Shown: positions 9,634-18,455 of the stretch, piece by piece
Position numbering within the stretch: the first letter of the stretch is position 1
Layout of the letters: every line of letters begins with the position of its first letter
From: an uncultured Chlorobiaceae bacterium
GTDB taxonomy: Bacteria > Bacteroidota > Chlorobiia > Chlorobiales > Chlorobiaceae
Assembly (NCBI GenBank): GCA_903939765.1
Contig: CAJAIK010000094.1
Coordinates: forward strand, 84,984 to 148,983
Length of the DNA stretch: 64,000 nt
Reading direction: 5' to 3'
Notes under the pieces: generated by a model
What the model saw: only the letters and a program-made list of their open reading frames with translations
The model's database searches: none
What the model was told of the DNA's origin: nothing
Made by a program: the position numbers and the translations under genes

Positions 9634-9996
9634 ATGGATCAGTTAATCAGGTTAGTTGAAGCCACTCAGGCCGTTACAGATTTTCCGGAAATCAATCCGG
9701 GTGATACCGTCAAGATTCAGTTGAAGGTTATTGAGGGCGAAAAAGAGAGACTTCAGGCTTTTGAGGGTGTTGTTATCAGCGACAGGGGTGCTGGTGGCAA
9801 CAAAACCATCACTGTTCGCAAAATTTCTCACGGTGTCGGTGTTGAAAGGATTATTCCGGTCAACTCCCCCAATATTGAGAGTGTTACAGTGGTCAAGCAC
9901 GGTAAGGCAAGAAGGGCAAAGCTCTTCTACTTGCGCAAACGTACCGGCAAGGCAGCATTGAAGGTCAAGGAACGCAAGATTGTGGAGAAGGTCTGA
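9634..9996 (+). CDS. rplS: 50S ribosomal protein L19
   Basis: A 120-residue bL19 with the conserved [43 protein letters not shown] and [15 protein letters not shown]. It is the last gene of the ffh operon and is followed 14 bases later by a clear intrinsic terminator. Confidence 0.98.
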   Translation: MDQLIRLVEATQAVTDFPEINPGDTVKIQLKVIEGEKERLQAFEGVVISDRGAGGNKTITVRKISHGVGVERIIPVNSPNIESVTVVKHGKARRAKLFYLRKRTGKAALKVKERKIVEKV

Positions 9997-10009
9997 AGCT
10001 TTTTTTGCT

Positions 10010-10047
10010 AATCCGGTCAGCTTCGGCTCGACCGGATTTTCTTTTTC
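10010..10047 (+). terminator. Intrinsic terminator of the ffh-rplS operon
   Basis: AATCCGGTC and GACCGGATT form a perfect 9-bp stem around an 11-base loop, followed by TTCTTTTTC. It lies immediately after rplS. Confidence 0.85.
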
Positions 10048-10171
10048 AGGATGCAACGGTGTATCGGCGATGACATGAAGATGGTCACCCGCTTTTTTGT
10101 CGGTTCTCTTTATGAGTAAGCGCTCATAAACAGCTCTGACTCCTCTTTTCCCGCCCTTATTATTTCAGCTT

Positions 10172-11017
10172 ATGAGTTTGGAGTTGAATCAACAGCAGAT
10201 TGAACTTTTCCACAAAAAAATTTTTGACTTTTACCGGTTGCATGGAAGGAGCTTTCCCTGGAGGGAGAGTACTGATCGTTATGCGGTCATGATCAGCGAG
10301 ATTATGCTTCAGCAGACGCAGGCTGAAAGGGTTGTATCGAAGTATGATGCGTGGCTCCAGCGTTTTCCGGATGTAGCCTCTCTTGCATTGGCATCCCTCC
10401 GCGATGTGCTTTTCCACTGGAGTGGACTTGGCTACAATTCCCGCGGCCAGCGCCTCCAAACCTGTGCGAAGATGATCTTGGAGCGTTTTGACGGGGTGGT
10501 ACCAACCACTCCTGAACTACTGAAAACCCTGCCGGGCATAGGCGACTATACCTGCCGTTCCATTCCGGTTTTTGCCGATAATTTTGATGCCGCCGCGGTT
10601 GATACCAACATCCGTCGTGTCATCATACATGAATTTGCTCTGCCTGAGGATAGTTCGAAACCGACAATACAATATGCGGCAGAGTTGCTCTTGCCGAAAG
10701 GTCAAAGCCGTGAGTGGCACAATGCACTCATGGATTACGGATCGCTCCATCTCACCAGTCGCAGAACAGGCATCCGTCCGTTGACAAGGCAGTCGAAATT
10801 TCAGGGGTCAAAGCGCTGGTATCGTGGACAGCTTCTGAAGGAACTTGTGGCTTCAGAAGCCGTCTTTCTTGAAGAGATCGAAGCGAAATATGGCTCCTGT
10901 CCCTGGGGGTTGCAGGAAATCATCAATGGGCTCGTCTGCGAAGGGCTTGTTGATGAAGCTGAAATCCCGCACAAACCGGGTTGCAGAGTGCTGAGAATCC
11001 GAGAAGAGCAGAGCTAA
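10172..11017 (+). CDS. HhH-GPD DNA glycosylase, MutY-like without Fe-S ligands
   Basis: A 281-residue helix-hairpin-helix glycosylase. ISEIMLQQTQ (residues 41-50, catalytic Glu43) and VDTNIRRV (Asp144) match MutY. The hairpin LPGIGDYTCRS has Tyr126 where E. coli MutY has Ser and endonuclease III has Lys, as in thymine-mismatch glycosylase MIG. After ALMDYGSLHLT the four Cys that bind the [4Fe-4S] cluster in classical MutY/Nth are absent; the segment instead reads RRTGIRPLTRQSKFQGSKRW, a form known from cluster-less adenine glycosylases. The MutT-like C-terminal 8-oxoG-recognition domain is also missing; a short winged-helix-like tail takes its place. Likely role: removing mispaired bases (A opposite 8-oxoG or T opposite G). 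The exact substrate is uncertain. Confidence 0.8.
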   Translation: MSLELNQQQIELFHKKIFDFYRLHGRSFPWRESTDRYAVMISEIMLQQTQAERVVSKYDAWLQRFPDVASLALASLRDVLFHWSGLGYNSRGQRLQTCAKMILERFDGVVPTTPELLKTLPGIGDYTCRSIPVFADNFDAAAVDTNIRRVIIHEFALPEDSSKPTIQYAAELLLPKGQSREWHNALMDYGSLHLTSRRTGIRPLTRQSKFQGSKRWYRGQLLKELVASEAVFLEEIEAKYGSCPWGLQEIINGLVCEGLVDEAEIPHKPGCRVLRIREEQS

Positions 11018-11084
11018 ATGCATCCATGGACTACGCCTTACAATGAGAGCGTCGAGCTTGTCCTGAAAAGTCCTCTTAACCGGT

Positions 11085-12917
11085 TTATTCGGTATTATAA
11101 ATCATGTTGAGAGAGTTGTAGACCCTGTCGATGTCGGTGGCATATTTCGCTGTAATATCTTTGCGTTTGAGTTTCATCGTTGGGGTCATGTGACCGTTTT
11201 CAATCGAAAAAGCCGTGTCGATCAGCAGAAACTTGCGCACCTTTTCGTGAGTGGCAAGTTGCCGTGAAACGGTACGGATGAGCTTTTCAAAAAGCTGAAG
11301 AACGCTTTTATTTTCAATAAGCTCTTTGTTTGTTGCTCCTGTAATTCCTTCAGCAGTGGCAAACTCCTTGAGCTTATTGAAATCAGGAACAATAAGTGCA
11401 ATCAGAAATGGTTTTTTTTCGCCGATGACAATGACCTGGTCGACATAGGGGCTTTCGGAAATCAGCTCCTCGATAGGCATTGGCGCAATATTTTTACCAC
11501 CAGAGGTAACAATGATATGTTTTTTTCGATCGGTTATTTTCAGATAGCCATCCCGGTCAATAATTCCAATATCGCCGGTGTGGAACCACCCATTCTTGAT
11601 AACTTCACGGGTTGCCTCTTCATCTTTCCAATACCCTTTCATAATATTCGGGCCCTTCAGCAGTATTTCGCCATCCTCAGCAATTTTGACCTCTACATTG
11701 TTAACTGCCGGTCCTACGGTTCCATATTTGACTTTTTCAGGTCGATTCACATGGGTTACCGGTGAAGTTTCAGTCAGTCCAAACCCCTCAAGGATTGTGA
11801 TATCGAGAGCCTGAAAAAATTCGCCAATTTTCTGCGGCAGGGCAGCTCCGCCAGAAACGAAATAGCGCAACCTTCCGCCAAATTTGAGTTTGATTTTGTT
11901 GTAAACAAGCTTTTCGGCCAACGCATGTTGCACAGAAAGAAGTTTGTGTGCAACACCTCTTTCACTGATTTCCTTGTGATATTTTTCGCCTGTATTCAGT
12001 GCCCAGTAAAAGATTTTCTGTTTTATTGCGCTCTGTGTTGAAATTTGCTTCAGTATGCTCATCTTGATGCGGTCAAACAGTCTCGGGACGGTAAAGATGA
12101 TTGTCGGCCGAGCCTCACTCATATTCAGGGAAATCGTTTCAATACTTTCAGCCAGATAGATGGTTGCTCCACAGGAAAAAAGCAGATAGTAACCGCCGGT
12201 TCGCTCATAGGCGTGACAGAGAGGAAGAAATGAGAGACCGCAATCTGTTTCGTCGAGGCGAATAACTGATGAGCAGGATTTGACATTTTCACAAATGTTG
12301 CGGTGCGTGAGCATGACCCCTTTTGGAACTCCTGTTGTGCCGGATGTGTAGATGATGGTTGCCACGTCGTCGGGCTCAACAATCGTCCCGTCAAGGATCC
12401 ACGGTTTTTCTTCAAGAATTTTATCACCCATCGCTTTGACCTGGTTCAGGTCCAGAACATCTTCCACAGCCTCCTCAAGTCGGTTCATGACCACCACAAG
12501 TGTCAATTCAGGAAGGTTTTGCCATATCGAAAGGATTTTGCCAAGCTGAAGCATGTTTGAGACTATGACAGCTTTGGCACTGCTGTTTTTGAGAATGTAC
12601 TCAATCTGGTTGGCTGGCAGGGAAGGGTAAAGCGGAACGTTGATTGCCCCGATATTCAGAATAGCCATGTCAGCAAGATACCATCCAGGCCTGTTTTCCG
12701 AAAGAATGGCAACCCGCTCTTTCAGAGTGATGCCGTTGTGTTTCAGAAAAGCAGAAAGTGCATGGATGTCCTTTCCAAATGCATCATAAGAGATGGGTTC
12801 ATATACCCCATTGATCTTCCTTGCAATCGGGAATTTGGACTCCTGCCCTTTGAAGTGATGAAAAACAGAGGAGAAGAGCTCTGGTAATGTCTGGAAGTCA
12901 GGATTGATAAGTCCCAT
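11085..12917 (-). CDS. Long-chain acyl-CoA ligase (AMP-binding)
   Basis: A 610-residue ANL-superfamily adenylating enzyme. The P-loop [20 protein letters not shown] is near residue 205, [10 protein letters not shown] near 395, the hinge [27 protein letters not shown] near 455-480, and a C-terminal lid domain follows. This is the arrangement of FadD15/FACS-type long-chain fatty acid:CoA ligases, which activate fatty acids with ATP and CoA. In an autotroph it more likely recycles or incorporates fatty acids than degrades them. It is monocistronic, divergent from the surface-sugar operon that starts 199 bases away. Confidence 0.9.
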   Translation of the reverse strand: MGLINPDFQTLPELFSSVFHHFKGQESKFPIARKINGVYEPISYDAFGKDIHALSAFLKHNGITLKERVAILSENRPGWYLADMAILNIGAINVPLYPSLPANQIEYILKNSSAKAVIVSNMLQLGKILSIWQNLPELTLVVVMNRLEEAVEDVLDLNQVKAMGDKILEEKPWILDGTIVEPDDVATIIYTSGTTGVPKGVMLTHRNICENVKSCSSVIRLDETDCGLSFLPLCHAYERTGGYYLLFSCGATIYLAESIETISLNMSEARPTIIFTVPRLFDRIKMSILKQISTQSAIKQKIFYWALNTGEKYHKEISERGVAHKLLSVQHALAEKLVYNKIKLKFGGRLRYFVSGGAALPQKIGEFFQALDITILEGFGLTETSPVTHVNRPEKVKYGTVGPAVNNVEVKIAEDGEILLKGPNIMKGYWKDEEATREVIKNGWFHTGDIGIIDRDGYLKITDRKKHIIVTSGGKNIAPMPIEELISESPYVDQVIVIGEKKPFLIALIVPDFNKLKEFATAEGITGATNKELIENKSVLQLFEKLIRTVSRQLATHEKVRKFLLIDTAFSIENGHMTPTMKLKRKDITAKYATDIDRVYNSLNMIYNTE

Positions 12918-13116
12918 CAGTGCAAGATGTTTTCTTGTGGAAAATATCCCAAAAAGGGAGAAAAGCCCGGAAGTTCACCGGATCGTCATGTGCAGGCAGT
13001 GCGCAGCACGTTAATGGCAATTTCAATGATTAATAAATATTTAACCATACATTCTTATCTTTGCAAATTATGAAAATGATTTTTGAGTTTTTTTTAGCTT
13101 TGTTTCCTGACTTTTT

Positions 13117-14178
13117 ATGCAATTGACGAAAAAATCAAGCAGTGCTTTGATTGGTTATATCGGACTTGCGCTTGGCATTGTTCTGGTTGTGTTTCAGTTT
13201 CGTCAAATTGATTTTGCCAGTGTTGTTTTGCGGATCTCCTCAATCGGCTTTTCCTCGGTATTTATTCTTCTGCCATTTCTCATGCTGCATCTTTTGGAAA
13301 CAGTTGCATGGATAAGGGTTTTTCCTCCGAGCATAACGGCAATATCGTTTTTAAAGCTGCTGAAAATTCAGTTTATAGCTGAAACCATATCCATGACGCT
13401 TCCAGCAGGGATGGCTATCGGTGAACCTCTTCGTCCTTTTCTTTGTCAAAAATTTATTGGCATTCCTCTTCCCGCAGGTGTGGCGAGTGTCGCTGTGCGT
13501 AAACTCATGCTTGGTGTGGCACAGGGACTTTATACCATTATCGGTGCCATAGCTGGTTTTTCGCTTTTGCAGACGGTTTCCATCCCGATATTTCCTGTTG
13601 CTGTGCTTGGTTATATTATGGTTGGAGCTGGAGCAATGGTTTTTCTCGTTTTTCTCGTTTTGCTTTTGCTTTTGCTTAACGGAAACGCCGCACAGAATGT
13701 GCATAAACTTTTAATGTTGGTGCCATTCAAAAAGGTGAAAACGTGGCTGCTTACAAAGGAGGCTGGATTTCTTGATACCGACGATGAGTTGAGGAGTTTT
13801 GATACGCAGTTTGCCGGCCGCCTGTTTTTTGTCTTGCTCATTTATATTTTGGCCTGGTTCATGCTTGCAATTGAGAGTTTCATTATACTCCGGTTGCTTG
13901 GTGTCGAGCTCTCTTTTCTGCAGGTGCTTGCCATGGATACAGCAATTACGATGCTGCGGGGCATCTTTTTTTTCATCCCATCAGGACTCGGGGTGCAGGA
14001 GTTGGGGTATCGTCTTTTTTTTCAAGCGCTCGGTATGCATGATTTTGCTGATTATGGCGCATTTGTGCTTTTGAGGCGCTTCAAGGAACTTCTCTGGTAC
14101 AGTTTTGGCTACGGGGTTATGTTTTTTTCAGGGGTTCATCTGCGTGATGCGGAAGAGATGAGTAACGGAGATTTATGA
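13117..14178 (+). CDS. Integral membrane protein of the LPG-synthase-TM / UPF0104 (YbhN) family
   Basis: A 353-residue protein with about 8 hydrophobic helices. It matches the lysylphosphatidylglycerol-synthase transmembrane/flippase family: TLPAGMAIGEPLRPFL (about 91-106) and the C-terminal FFIPSGLGVQELGYRLFF are the conserved membrane segments. It lacks the cytoplasmic aminoacyl-transferase domain of MprF, so it is a membrane-only member. Such proteins sit in many polysaccharide and lipid loci and are suspected flippases. It is the first gene of a tight five-gene operon; its stop overlaps the next start by 4 bases (ATGA). Confidence 0.8.
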   Translation: MQLTKKSSSALIGYIGLALGIVLVVFQFRQIDFASVVLRISSIGFSSVFILLPFLMLHLLETVAWIRVFPPSITAISFLKLLKIQFIAETISMTLPAGMAIGEPLRPFLCQKFIGIPLPAGVASVAVRKLMLGVAQGLYTIIGAIAGFSLLQTVSIPIFPVAVLGYIMVGAGAMVFLVFLVLLLLLLNGNAAQNVHKLLMLVPFKKVKTWLLTKEAGFLDTDDELRSFDTQFAGRLFFVLLIYILAWFMLAIESFIILRLLGVELSFLQVLAMDTAITMLRGIFFFIPSGLGVQELGYRLFFQALGMHDFADYGAFVLLRRFKELLWYSFGYGVMFFSGVHLRDAEEMSNGDL

Positions 14179-15131
14179 AAAAGAAAGTATTATTTATTTG
14201 CGGATCAATGAATCAGACAACCCAGATGCATCAGATTGCCGGGTTTATGACCGATTACGACCAATATTTTTCACCGTTTTTCAGTGATGGCATCCTCGGT
14301 TCTGCAAGCGACAGAGGGCTGCTTGAGTTTACCATTATGGGGCGCAAGCGCTCAGAACGTACACTTGACTATCTTCGTTTTAATAATCTGAAGCTTGATA
14401 TTGGCGGTTTTGCCCACGCTTATGATCTGGTGGTGACCTGTACGGATCTCATTGTTCCAAAACATATACGTCGAAAGAAAATTGTGCTGGTACAGGAAGG
14501 GATGACTGAACCGGAAACGCTTCTCTATCAACTTGCAAGAAATTTCCAGTGGATTCCCCGCTGGATTGCCGGTACGGCCATGACGGGGTTATCTGATGCC
14601 TATGAGAAGTTTTGTGTTGCCAGTGAAGGCTATCGTGATCTGTTTATCCGCAAAGGGGTGAGCCCTGCAAAGATTGAGGTGACCAGTATTCCGAACTTTG
14701 ACAATTGCGAAAAGTATCTTCAGAACGATTTTGACCATCGCGATTACGTGCTTGTCTGTACATCAGATAACCGTGAAACGTTTATTTACGAAAATCGTCC
14801 AAAAAACATCAGGAAGTATCTTGAAATAGCCGATGGGCGTCAGCTTCTTTTCAAACTGCATCCCAATGAAAATATCGAAAGGGCGACAAGGGAAATTGAA
14901 CGCTGCGCTCCCCAGAGTCTTGTTTTCAGTGAAGGCCGAACCGAAGAGATGATTGCCAACTCAGTTATGCTGATTGCTCAGTTTTCATCCACTATTTTTG
15001 TGGGCTCTGCTCTGAACAAGGTTGTGCATTGTGGTCTTCGTCCTGAAGAGCTAAAATCGCTCACTCCGATACAGAATAAATCAGCAGCAAGAAAAATCGC
15101 TGATGTTTGCCGGCAAGTGATTGAGGGTTGA
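14175..15131 (+). CDS. GT-B fold glycosyltransferase with sialyltransferase-like motifs
   Basis: A 318-residue soluble protein not assigned to a named family. Three spaced elements resemble those shared by bacterial CMP-sugar-using GT-B transferases: QEG (107-109, in [10 protein letters not shown], like the D/E-D/E-G motif), HP (229-230, in LLFKLHPNE) and SS (271-272, in IAQFSSTIF). The N-terminus [10 protein letters not shown] is a Rossmann-like strand-loop. Position between a flippase-like membrane protein and a CMP-sugar synthetase supports transfer of a CMP-activated acidic sugar. A UDP-GlcNAc-2-epimerase-like or CDP-glycerol-transferase-like relative is the alternative. Family and donor are inferred. 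Confidence 0.55.
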   Translation: MKKKVLFICGSMNQTTQMHQIAGFMTDYDQYFSPFFSDGILGSASDRGLLEFTIMGRKRSERTLDYLRFNNLKLDIGGFAHAYDLVVTCTDLIVPKHIRRKKIVLVQEGMTEPETLLYQLARNFQWIPRWIAGTAMTGLSDAYEKFCVASEGYRDLFIRKGVSPAKIEVTSIPNFDNCEKYLQNDFDHRDYVLVCTSDNRETFIYENRPKNIRKYLEIADGRQLLFKLHPNENIERATREIERCAPQSLVFSEGRTEEMIANSVMLIAQFSSTIFVGSALNKVVHCGLRPEELKSLTPIQNKSAARKIADVCRQVIEG

Positions 15132-15153
15132 CAACCATGTACCACTGTTTTTT

Positions 15154-15867
15154 ATGCATACTGTAGCAATCATTCCTGCAAGAGGCGGGTCCAAAGGGCT
15201 GAAAGAGAAAAATATTTATCCTGTCGCAGGAAAACCTTTGCTGGCGTGGACTGTTTTGCAGGCGTTGGCTTCAACAAGTATTGAGAGAGTCTTTGTCTCA
15301 ACTGACGACGAGGCCATTGCCAAAGTTGCTTCAGAGTATGGAGCGGAGGTTATTGTACGCCCTCCCGAACTTGCTGGCGACAAAGCAAGCTCCGAATCGG
15401 CCATATTGCATGCCGTCGGGGTTATTGAACGGGATTACAATATGCCGCTCAGTACGATTGTCTTTTTGCAGGCCACCTCTCCCTTGAGGAAACAGGGAGA
15501 TATTGATCGTGCGGTAGAGCTTTTTTTTCAGGAAGGGGCTGATTCGCTTATTTCAGTCACCAGAGCCGATGATCTTACCCTGTGGGAATTTCAGGACGGG
15601 AAATGGGGGAGTGTCAACTTTGATTACCGCAATCGCGGGATGCGGCAGGATCGTCCAACGCAGTTCATTGAAAATGGCTCAATCTATATTTTCAAACCTG
15701 AAATTCTTGTTACTTTTGGCAATAGAATCGGTCAAAAGCTCTCTGCCTATGAAATGGAGTTCTGGCAGACATGGGAGATTGATACTATTGAGGAGATAGA
15801 TTTGATTGAGTATTACTTGTATAAAAAAAACCTGGGCATTCAGGATGCAAATCAACAGAACCTTTAG
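15154..15867 (+). CDS. CMP-sugar synthetase (NeuA-type acylneuraminate cytidylyltransferase family)
   Basis: A 237-residue nucleotidyltransferase. [16 protein letters not shown] at the N-terminus is the CTP-binding signature of NeuA-type CMP-nonulosonate/Kdo-like synthetases. [33 protein letters not shown] and ENGSIYIF follow in the family order. I use the ATG at 15154; the listed TTG start at 15121 would overlap the previous stop and add residues ahead of the conserved first strand. It activates an acidic sugar with CTP. No nonulosonate synthase (NeuB) or epimerase (NeuC) is in the operon; the partners are an alcohol dehydrogenase and an aminotransferase, which suggests a modified Kdo-like substrate rather than sialic acid. 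Confidence 0.85.
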   Translation: MHTVAIIPARGGSKGLKEKNIYPVAGKPLLAWTVLQALASTSIERVFVSTDDEAIAKVASEYGAEVIVRPPELAGDKASSESAILHAVGVIERDYNMPLSTIVFLQATSPLRKQGDIDRAVELFFQEGADSLISVTRADDLTLWEFQDGKWGSVNFDYRNRGMRQDRPTQFIENGSIYIFKPEILVTFGNRIGQKLSAYEMEFWQTWEIDTIEEIDLIEYYLYKKNLGIQDANQQNL

Positions 15868-15879
15868 ATCACTGATTTT

Positions 15880-17010
15880 ATGAATTTCTTTTTATCCACC
15901 GATCTTATTATCGGGGTTAACGAAGCGCTGAAGCTGAATGAGCATCTTGCACAATTATCGGTGAAGAAGCCGGGCATTATCTACGATGCCAACATAGCAG
16001 GAACTCTCTATTTTCAGGAAGTTTTGAGAAACCTTACCTCAGAATATCCCAATGCCGTGCTCTCTTGCAACGATTTCGGCGGAGAGCCAACCTATACCTA
16101 TCTTGAAACGGTGGCTGAATTTTTCCGGAGCAATCCGCCTGATGCAATTGTTGCTATAGGCGGTGGAAGTACCCTTGATCTTGGAAAAGGGGTCGCCCTG
16201 CTTATGACCAATACCGTTCCGGCCCTTTCGCTCAAGGGTTTCCCTTCCGGAGTTCATGATCCTCTGCCGCTTGTAACCGTGCCCTCACTTCTTGGCAGCG
16301 GTGCCGAAATCAGTTTTAATGCCGTCTTTATTGATGAGGTTGAGGGGCGCAAACTTGGCATTAACAGCCGGAAAAATTTTCCGAAAAAAGCAGTTATTGA
16401 CCCGCAACTTTCTATGACTGCTCCTCTGGAAAGCGTTATTGCATCGGCTATGGATAGCCTTGTGCACTGCGTTGACAGTTTCGGTTCGATAAAGCATACG
16501 GCGTTGAGCAGGATTTTTGCCGTCGAAGGATTTCAGCGCACCTTTTATGCGTTGCAGCAAAACCAGCTTGATCGGGCGGAGTCGCGACTTGACCTTGCCA
16601 TTGGCAGTGTTTGCGGCACAGCGGCACTCATGAATTCCGGAGACGGTCCGACCAATGGTTTTGCCTACTATCTCGGCGTAAAGCACCGTGTGCCGCACGG
16701 TCTTGCTGGCGCCATCTTTCTCAAGGAGGTGATGCGCTATAACCATCTTCAGGGATATGAAAAATATGCCATCCTTAATCCCATGCGTTCAACTCCTTCA
16801 CCAAAAGAGGCTACCGTTGAACTGCTTGAAGAGATGGACGAACTCTATCAGCAGCTTCAGATCCCTTCGCTTGTTCCTTACGGGTATGGTAAAGGGAATG
16901 CTGCTGAATTTGCCCGTAACGCATCAGAAGCGCTGAAAGGCTCTTTTTCGGGCAATCCGGTTGAATTTACTGAAGAGTCGGCGCTGGCCGTTGTTTCTCG
17001 ATTAACCTAA
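15880..17010 (+). CDS. Iron-containing alcohol dehydrogenase family protein (possible KdnB-like sugar oxidase)
   Basis: A 376-residue Fe-ADH/dehydroquinate-synthase-fold enzyme. The dinucleotide/phosphate site AIGGGSTLDLGKG is at 92-104 and the metal region begins MDSLVHCVDS (Asp192, His196). PHGLAGAIF supplies His273. The position of the third usual His ligand (HAxAHxLG in typical Fe-ADHs) reads NGFAYYLG, so Asn259 appears there and His269 may compensate. It lies 12 bases after the CMP-sugar synthetase and 22 before a DegT aminotransferase. In Shewanella an Fe-ADH-family oxidase (KdnB) and a DegT aminotransferase (KdnA) convert Kdo to 8-amino-Kdo before CMP activation; the same trio here suggests an analogous oxidation. 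Function is inferred. Confidence 0.7.
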   Translation: MNFFLSTDLIIGVNEALKLNEHLAQLSVKKPGIIYDANIAGTLYFQEVLRNLTSEYPNAVLSCNDFGGEPTYTYLETVAEFFRSNPPDAIVAIGGGSTLDLGKGVALLMTNTVPALSLKGFPSGVHDPLPLVTVPSLLGSGAEISFNAVFIDEVEGRKLGINSRKNFPKKAVIDPQLSMTAPLESVIASAMDSLVHCVDSFGSIKHTALSRIFAVEGFQRTFYALQQNQLDRAESRLDLAIGSVCGTAALMNSGDGPTNGFAYYLGVKHRVPHGLAGAIFLKEVMRYNHLQGYEKYAILNPMRSTPSPKEATVELLEEMDELYQQLQIPSLVPYGYGKGNAAEFARNASEALKGSFSGNPVEFTEESALAVVSRLT

Positions 17011-17032
17011 CAAAAAGTGCAGGATACCTATT

Positions 17033-18190
17033 ATGGCGGGTGCAGAATTAATTGGACGTGAGGAATTGGCTGAAATACAGGAGCTTTTCAGCCGCGAAAA
17101 GGTCAATTTGTACCGTTACGGCGGGGGCAATTACAAGGCAAGGGAGTTTGAGGAAAAATTTGCTGCTTGGATGGGTGTGAAGTATGCCCATGCGGTTTCT
17201 TCAGGTACCGCAGCAATCCATTGCGCCCTTGCTGGCGCCGGGATTGGGCCCGGTGATGAGGTTATTACAACAGCATGGACCTTTATCGCTCCGATTGAGG
17301 CGATCAGTGCTCTGGGTGCTTTGCCTGTACCGGTTGAGCTTGATGAAACGTATCATCTTGACCCGCTTGAGGTTGAAAAGGCTATTACACCCGCCACAAA
17401 AGCTGTGGTGGCAATTCCCATGTGGGCATCTCCGAAAATGGATGAGCTTTCCGCTCTTTGCCGCAAGCATGGACTGATACTGATTGAAGATGCAGCACAG
17501 GCGCTTGGAGCCACCTTCAAGGGAGAGAAACTCGGCACCTTTGGAAGTGTTGCCTCTTTCTCCTTTGATGCTGGCAAGACGCTTCACACCGGTGAGGGCG
17601 GAATCATTGTAACCAACGATAAAGATATTTATGATCGTGCAGCAGAGTTTTCTGACCATGGTCACATGCACCAGCCCGGTTTACCGAGGGGTAAAGATCC
17701 CAGACGCTCAAAAGGGCTGAACTTGCGTCTCAGTGAAGTGACCGCGGCCATCGGACTGGCCCAGCTTGCCAAAATTGAGACCATTCTTTCGAAATCAAGA
17801 GAGAATAAAAAGAAAATCAAGGAGGCAATCCGTCATCTCGACAACCTTATTTTCAGACCGTTCAGCGATGAAGCGGGCGCACAGGGAGATACACTGATTT
17901 TCAGGGTAAAGGATCGTGAAGCGGCACTGCAGTTTGAAGCGCACCTGACAGAGCACGGCTTTGGCACCAAAATTCTTCCTGAAGCGCTTGACTGGCATTT
18001 TGCCGGGGTATGGGGTCACCTTCTTGGAGAGTATGATCGCTATTGTAATGCTGATCTTGAAGCTCTTTGGCCAAAAACCGGCATTATGCTCCGCAGCAGT
18101 ATCTGTTTGAATATTCCAGTGCTGATGGACGATGCGACAATTGAGAAGCTCGTTCAGGCCATTATTTCCGGTTCACATAAGATCGGATAG
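17033..18190 (+). CDS. DegT/DnrJ/EryC1 sugar aminotransferase (possible KdnA-like)
   Basis: A 385-residue PLP-dependent sugar aminotransferase. SSGTAAIHCAL (57-67) binds the cofactor phosphate, IEDAAQALGA (151-160) holds the pyridine-nitrogen Asp, and Lys182 in FSFDAGKTLHTGEGG is the Schiff-base lysine. The N-terminal MAGAELIGREE and the segment FSDHGHMHQPGLPRG followed by GLNLRLSEVTAAIGLAQL resemble, from memory, the Shewanella 8-amino-Kdo aminotransferase KdnA more than ArnB/WecE-type enzymes. With the upstream oxidase it would install an amino group on a carbonyl sugar. It is the last gene of the operon and is followed by a terminator. Confidence 0.8.
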   Translation: MAGAELIGREELAEIQELFSREKVNLYRYGGGNYKAREFEEKFAAWMGVKYAHAVSSGTAAIHCALAGAGIGPGDEVITTAWTFIAPIEAISALGALPVPVELDETYHLDPLEVEKAITPATKAVVAIPMWASPKMDELSALCRKHGLILIEDAAQALGATFKGEKLGTFGSVASFSFDAGKTLHTGEGGIIVTNDKDIYDRAAEFSDHGHMHQPGLPRGKDPRRSKGLNLRLSEVTAAIGLAQLAKIETILSKSRENKKKIKEAIRHLDNLIFRPFSDEAGAQGDTLIFRVKDREAALQFEAHLTEHGFGTKILPEALDWHFAGVWGHLLGEYDRYCNADLEALWPKTGIMLRSSICLNIPVLMDDATIEKLVQAIISGSHKIG

Positions 18191-18216
18191 TCAGAAGGGG
18201 ATTTGGTATACAAAAG

Positions 18217-18244
18217 AAGCCTGCTTGATGCAGGCTTTTTTTGT
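18217..18244 (+). terminator. Intrinsic terminator after the surface-sugar operon
   Basis: AAGCCTGC and GCAGGCTT pair perfectly around a TTGAT loop and run into a T7 tract. It sits 26 bases after the aminotransferase stop and immediately before the 3' end of the convergent tRNA-Cys, so it may serve both strands. Confidence 0.85.
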
Positions 18245-18250
18245 TTCATG

Positions 18251-18321
18251 AGGCGAAGAGCGGACTCGAACCGCTGTAGAAGGTTTTGCAGACCTCTGCC
18301 TAACCACTCGGCCACTTCGCC
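18251..18321 (-). tRNA. tRNA-Cys (anticodon GCA)
   Basis: The reverse complement folds as a 71-nt cloverleaf. The acceptor stem is GGCGAAG/CTTCGCC, the D-arm is GGCCGAGTGGTTAGGC, the anticodon loop is CTGCAAA and the T-arm GCGGTTCGAGTCCGC. The discriminator base is T (U73), as required for Cys. The CCA end is not encoded. It is convergent with the surface-sugar operon. Confidence 0.95.
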
Positions 18322-18350
18322 GTTAAGGGAGTGTTAAGGTAAGAAAAAAG

Positions 18351-18455
18351 TTATTCTTTGCAAATCCGCTCGACCCTTATTTGTCGCATCAACCGATAAA
18401 CATTATTATTATCATCTTCTGAGTCGTCGATACCATAAAAATCACCACCTTTCAT
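18351..18455 (-). CDS. Possible 34-residue acidic peptide upstream of tRNA-Cys
   Basis: A short open frame starting MKGGDFYGIDD and ending RVERICKE, too short for the ORF track. The composition (Asp/Asn-rich centre, amphipathic basic end) looks protein-like, but there is no clear Shine-Dalgarno for this start. An overlapping frame has an AAAGGTGG before a second ATG. It lies 29 bases before the tRNA on the same strand. I do not recognise it; it may be a chance frame. Confidence 0.2.
   Translation of the reverse strand: MKGGDFYGIDDSEDDNNNVYRLMRQIRVERICKE

Noticed and set aside
15154-15867. Sialic acid (NeuA) pathway as a complete reading of the surface-sugar operon
   Set aside because: The family match is real, but NeuB and NeuC are absent and a dehydrogenase and aminotransferase are present instead.
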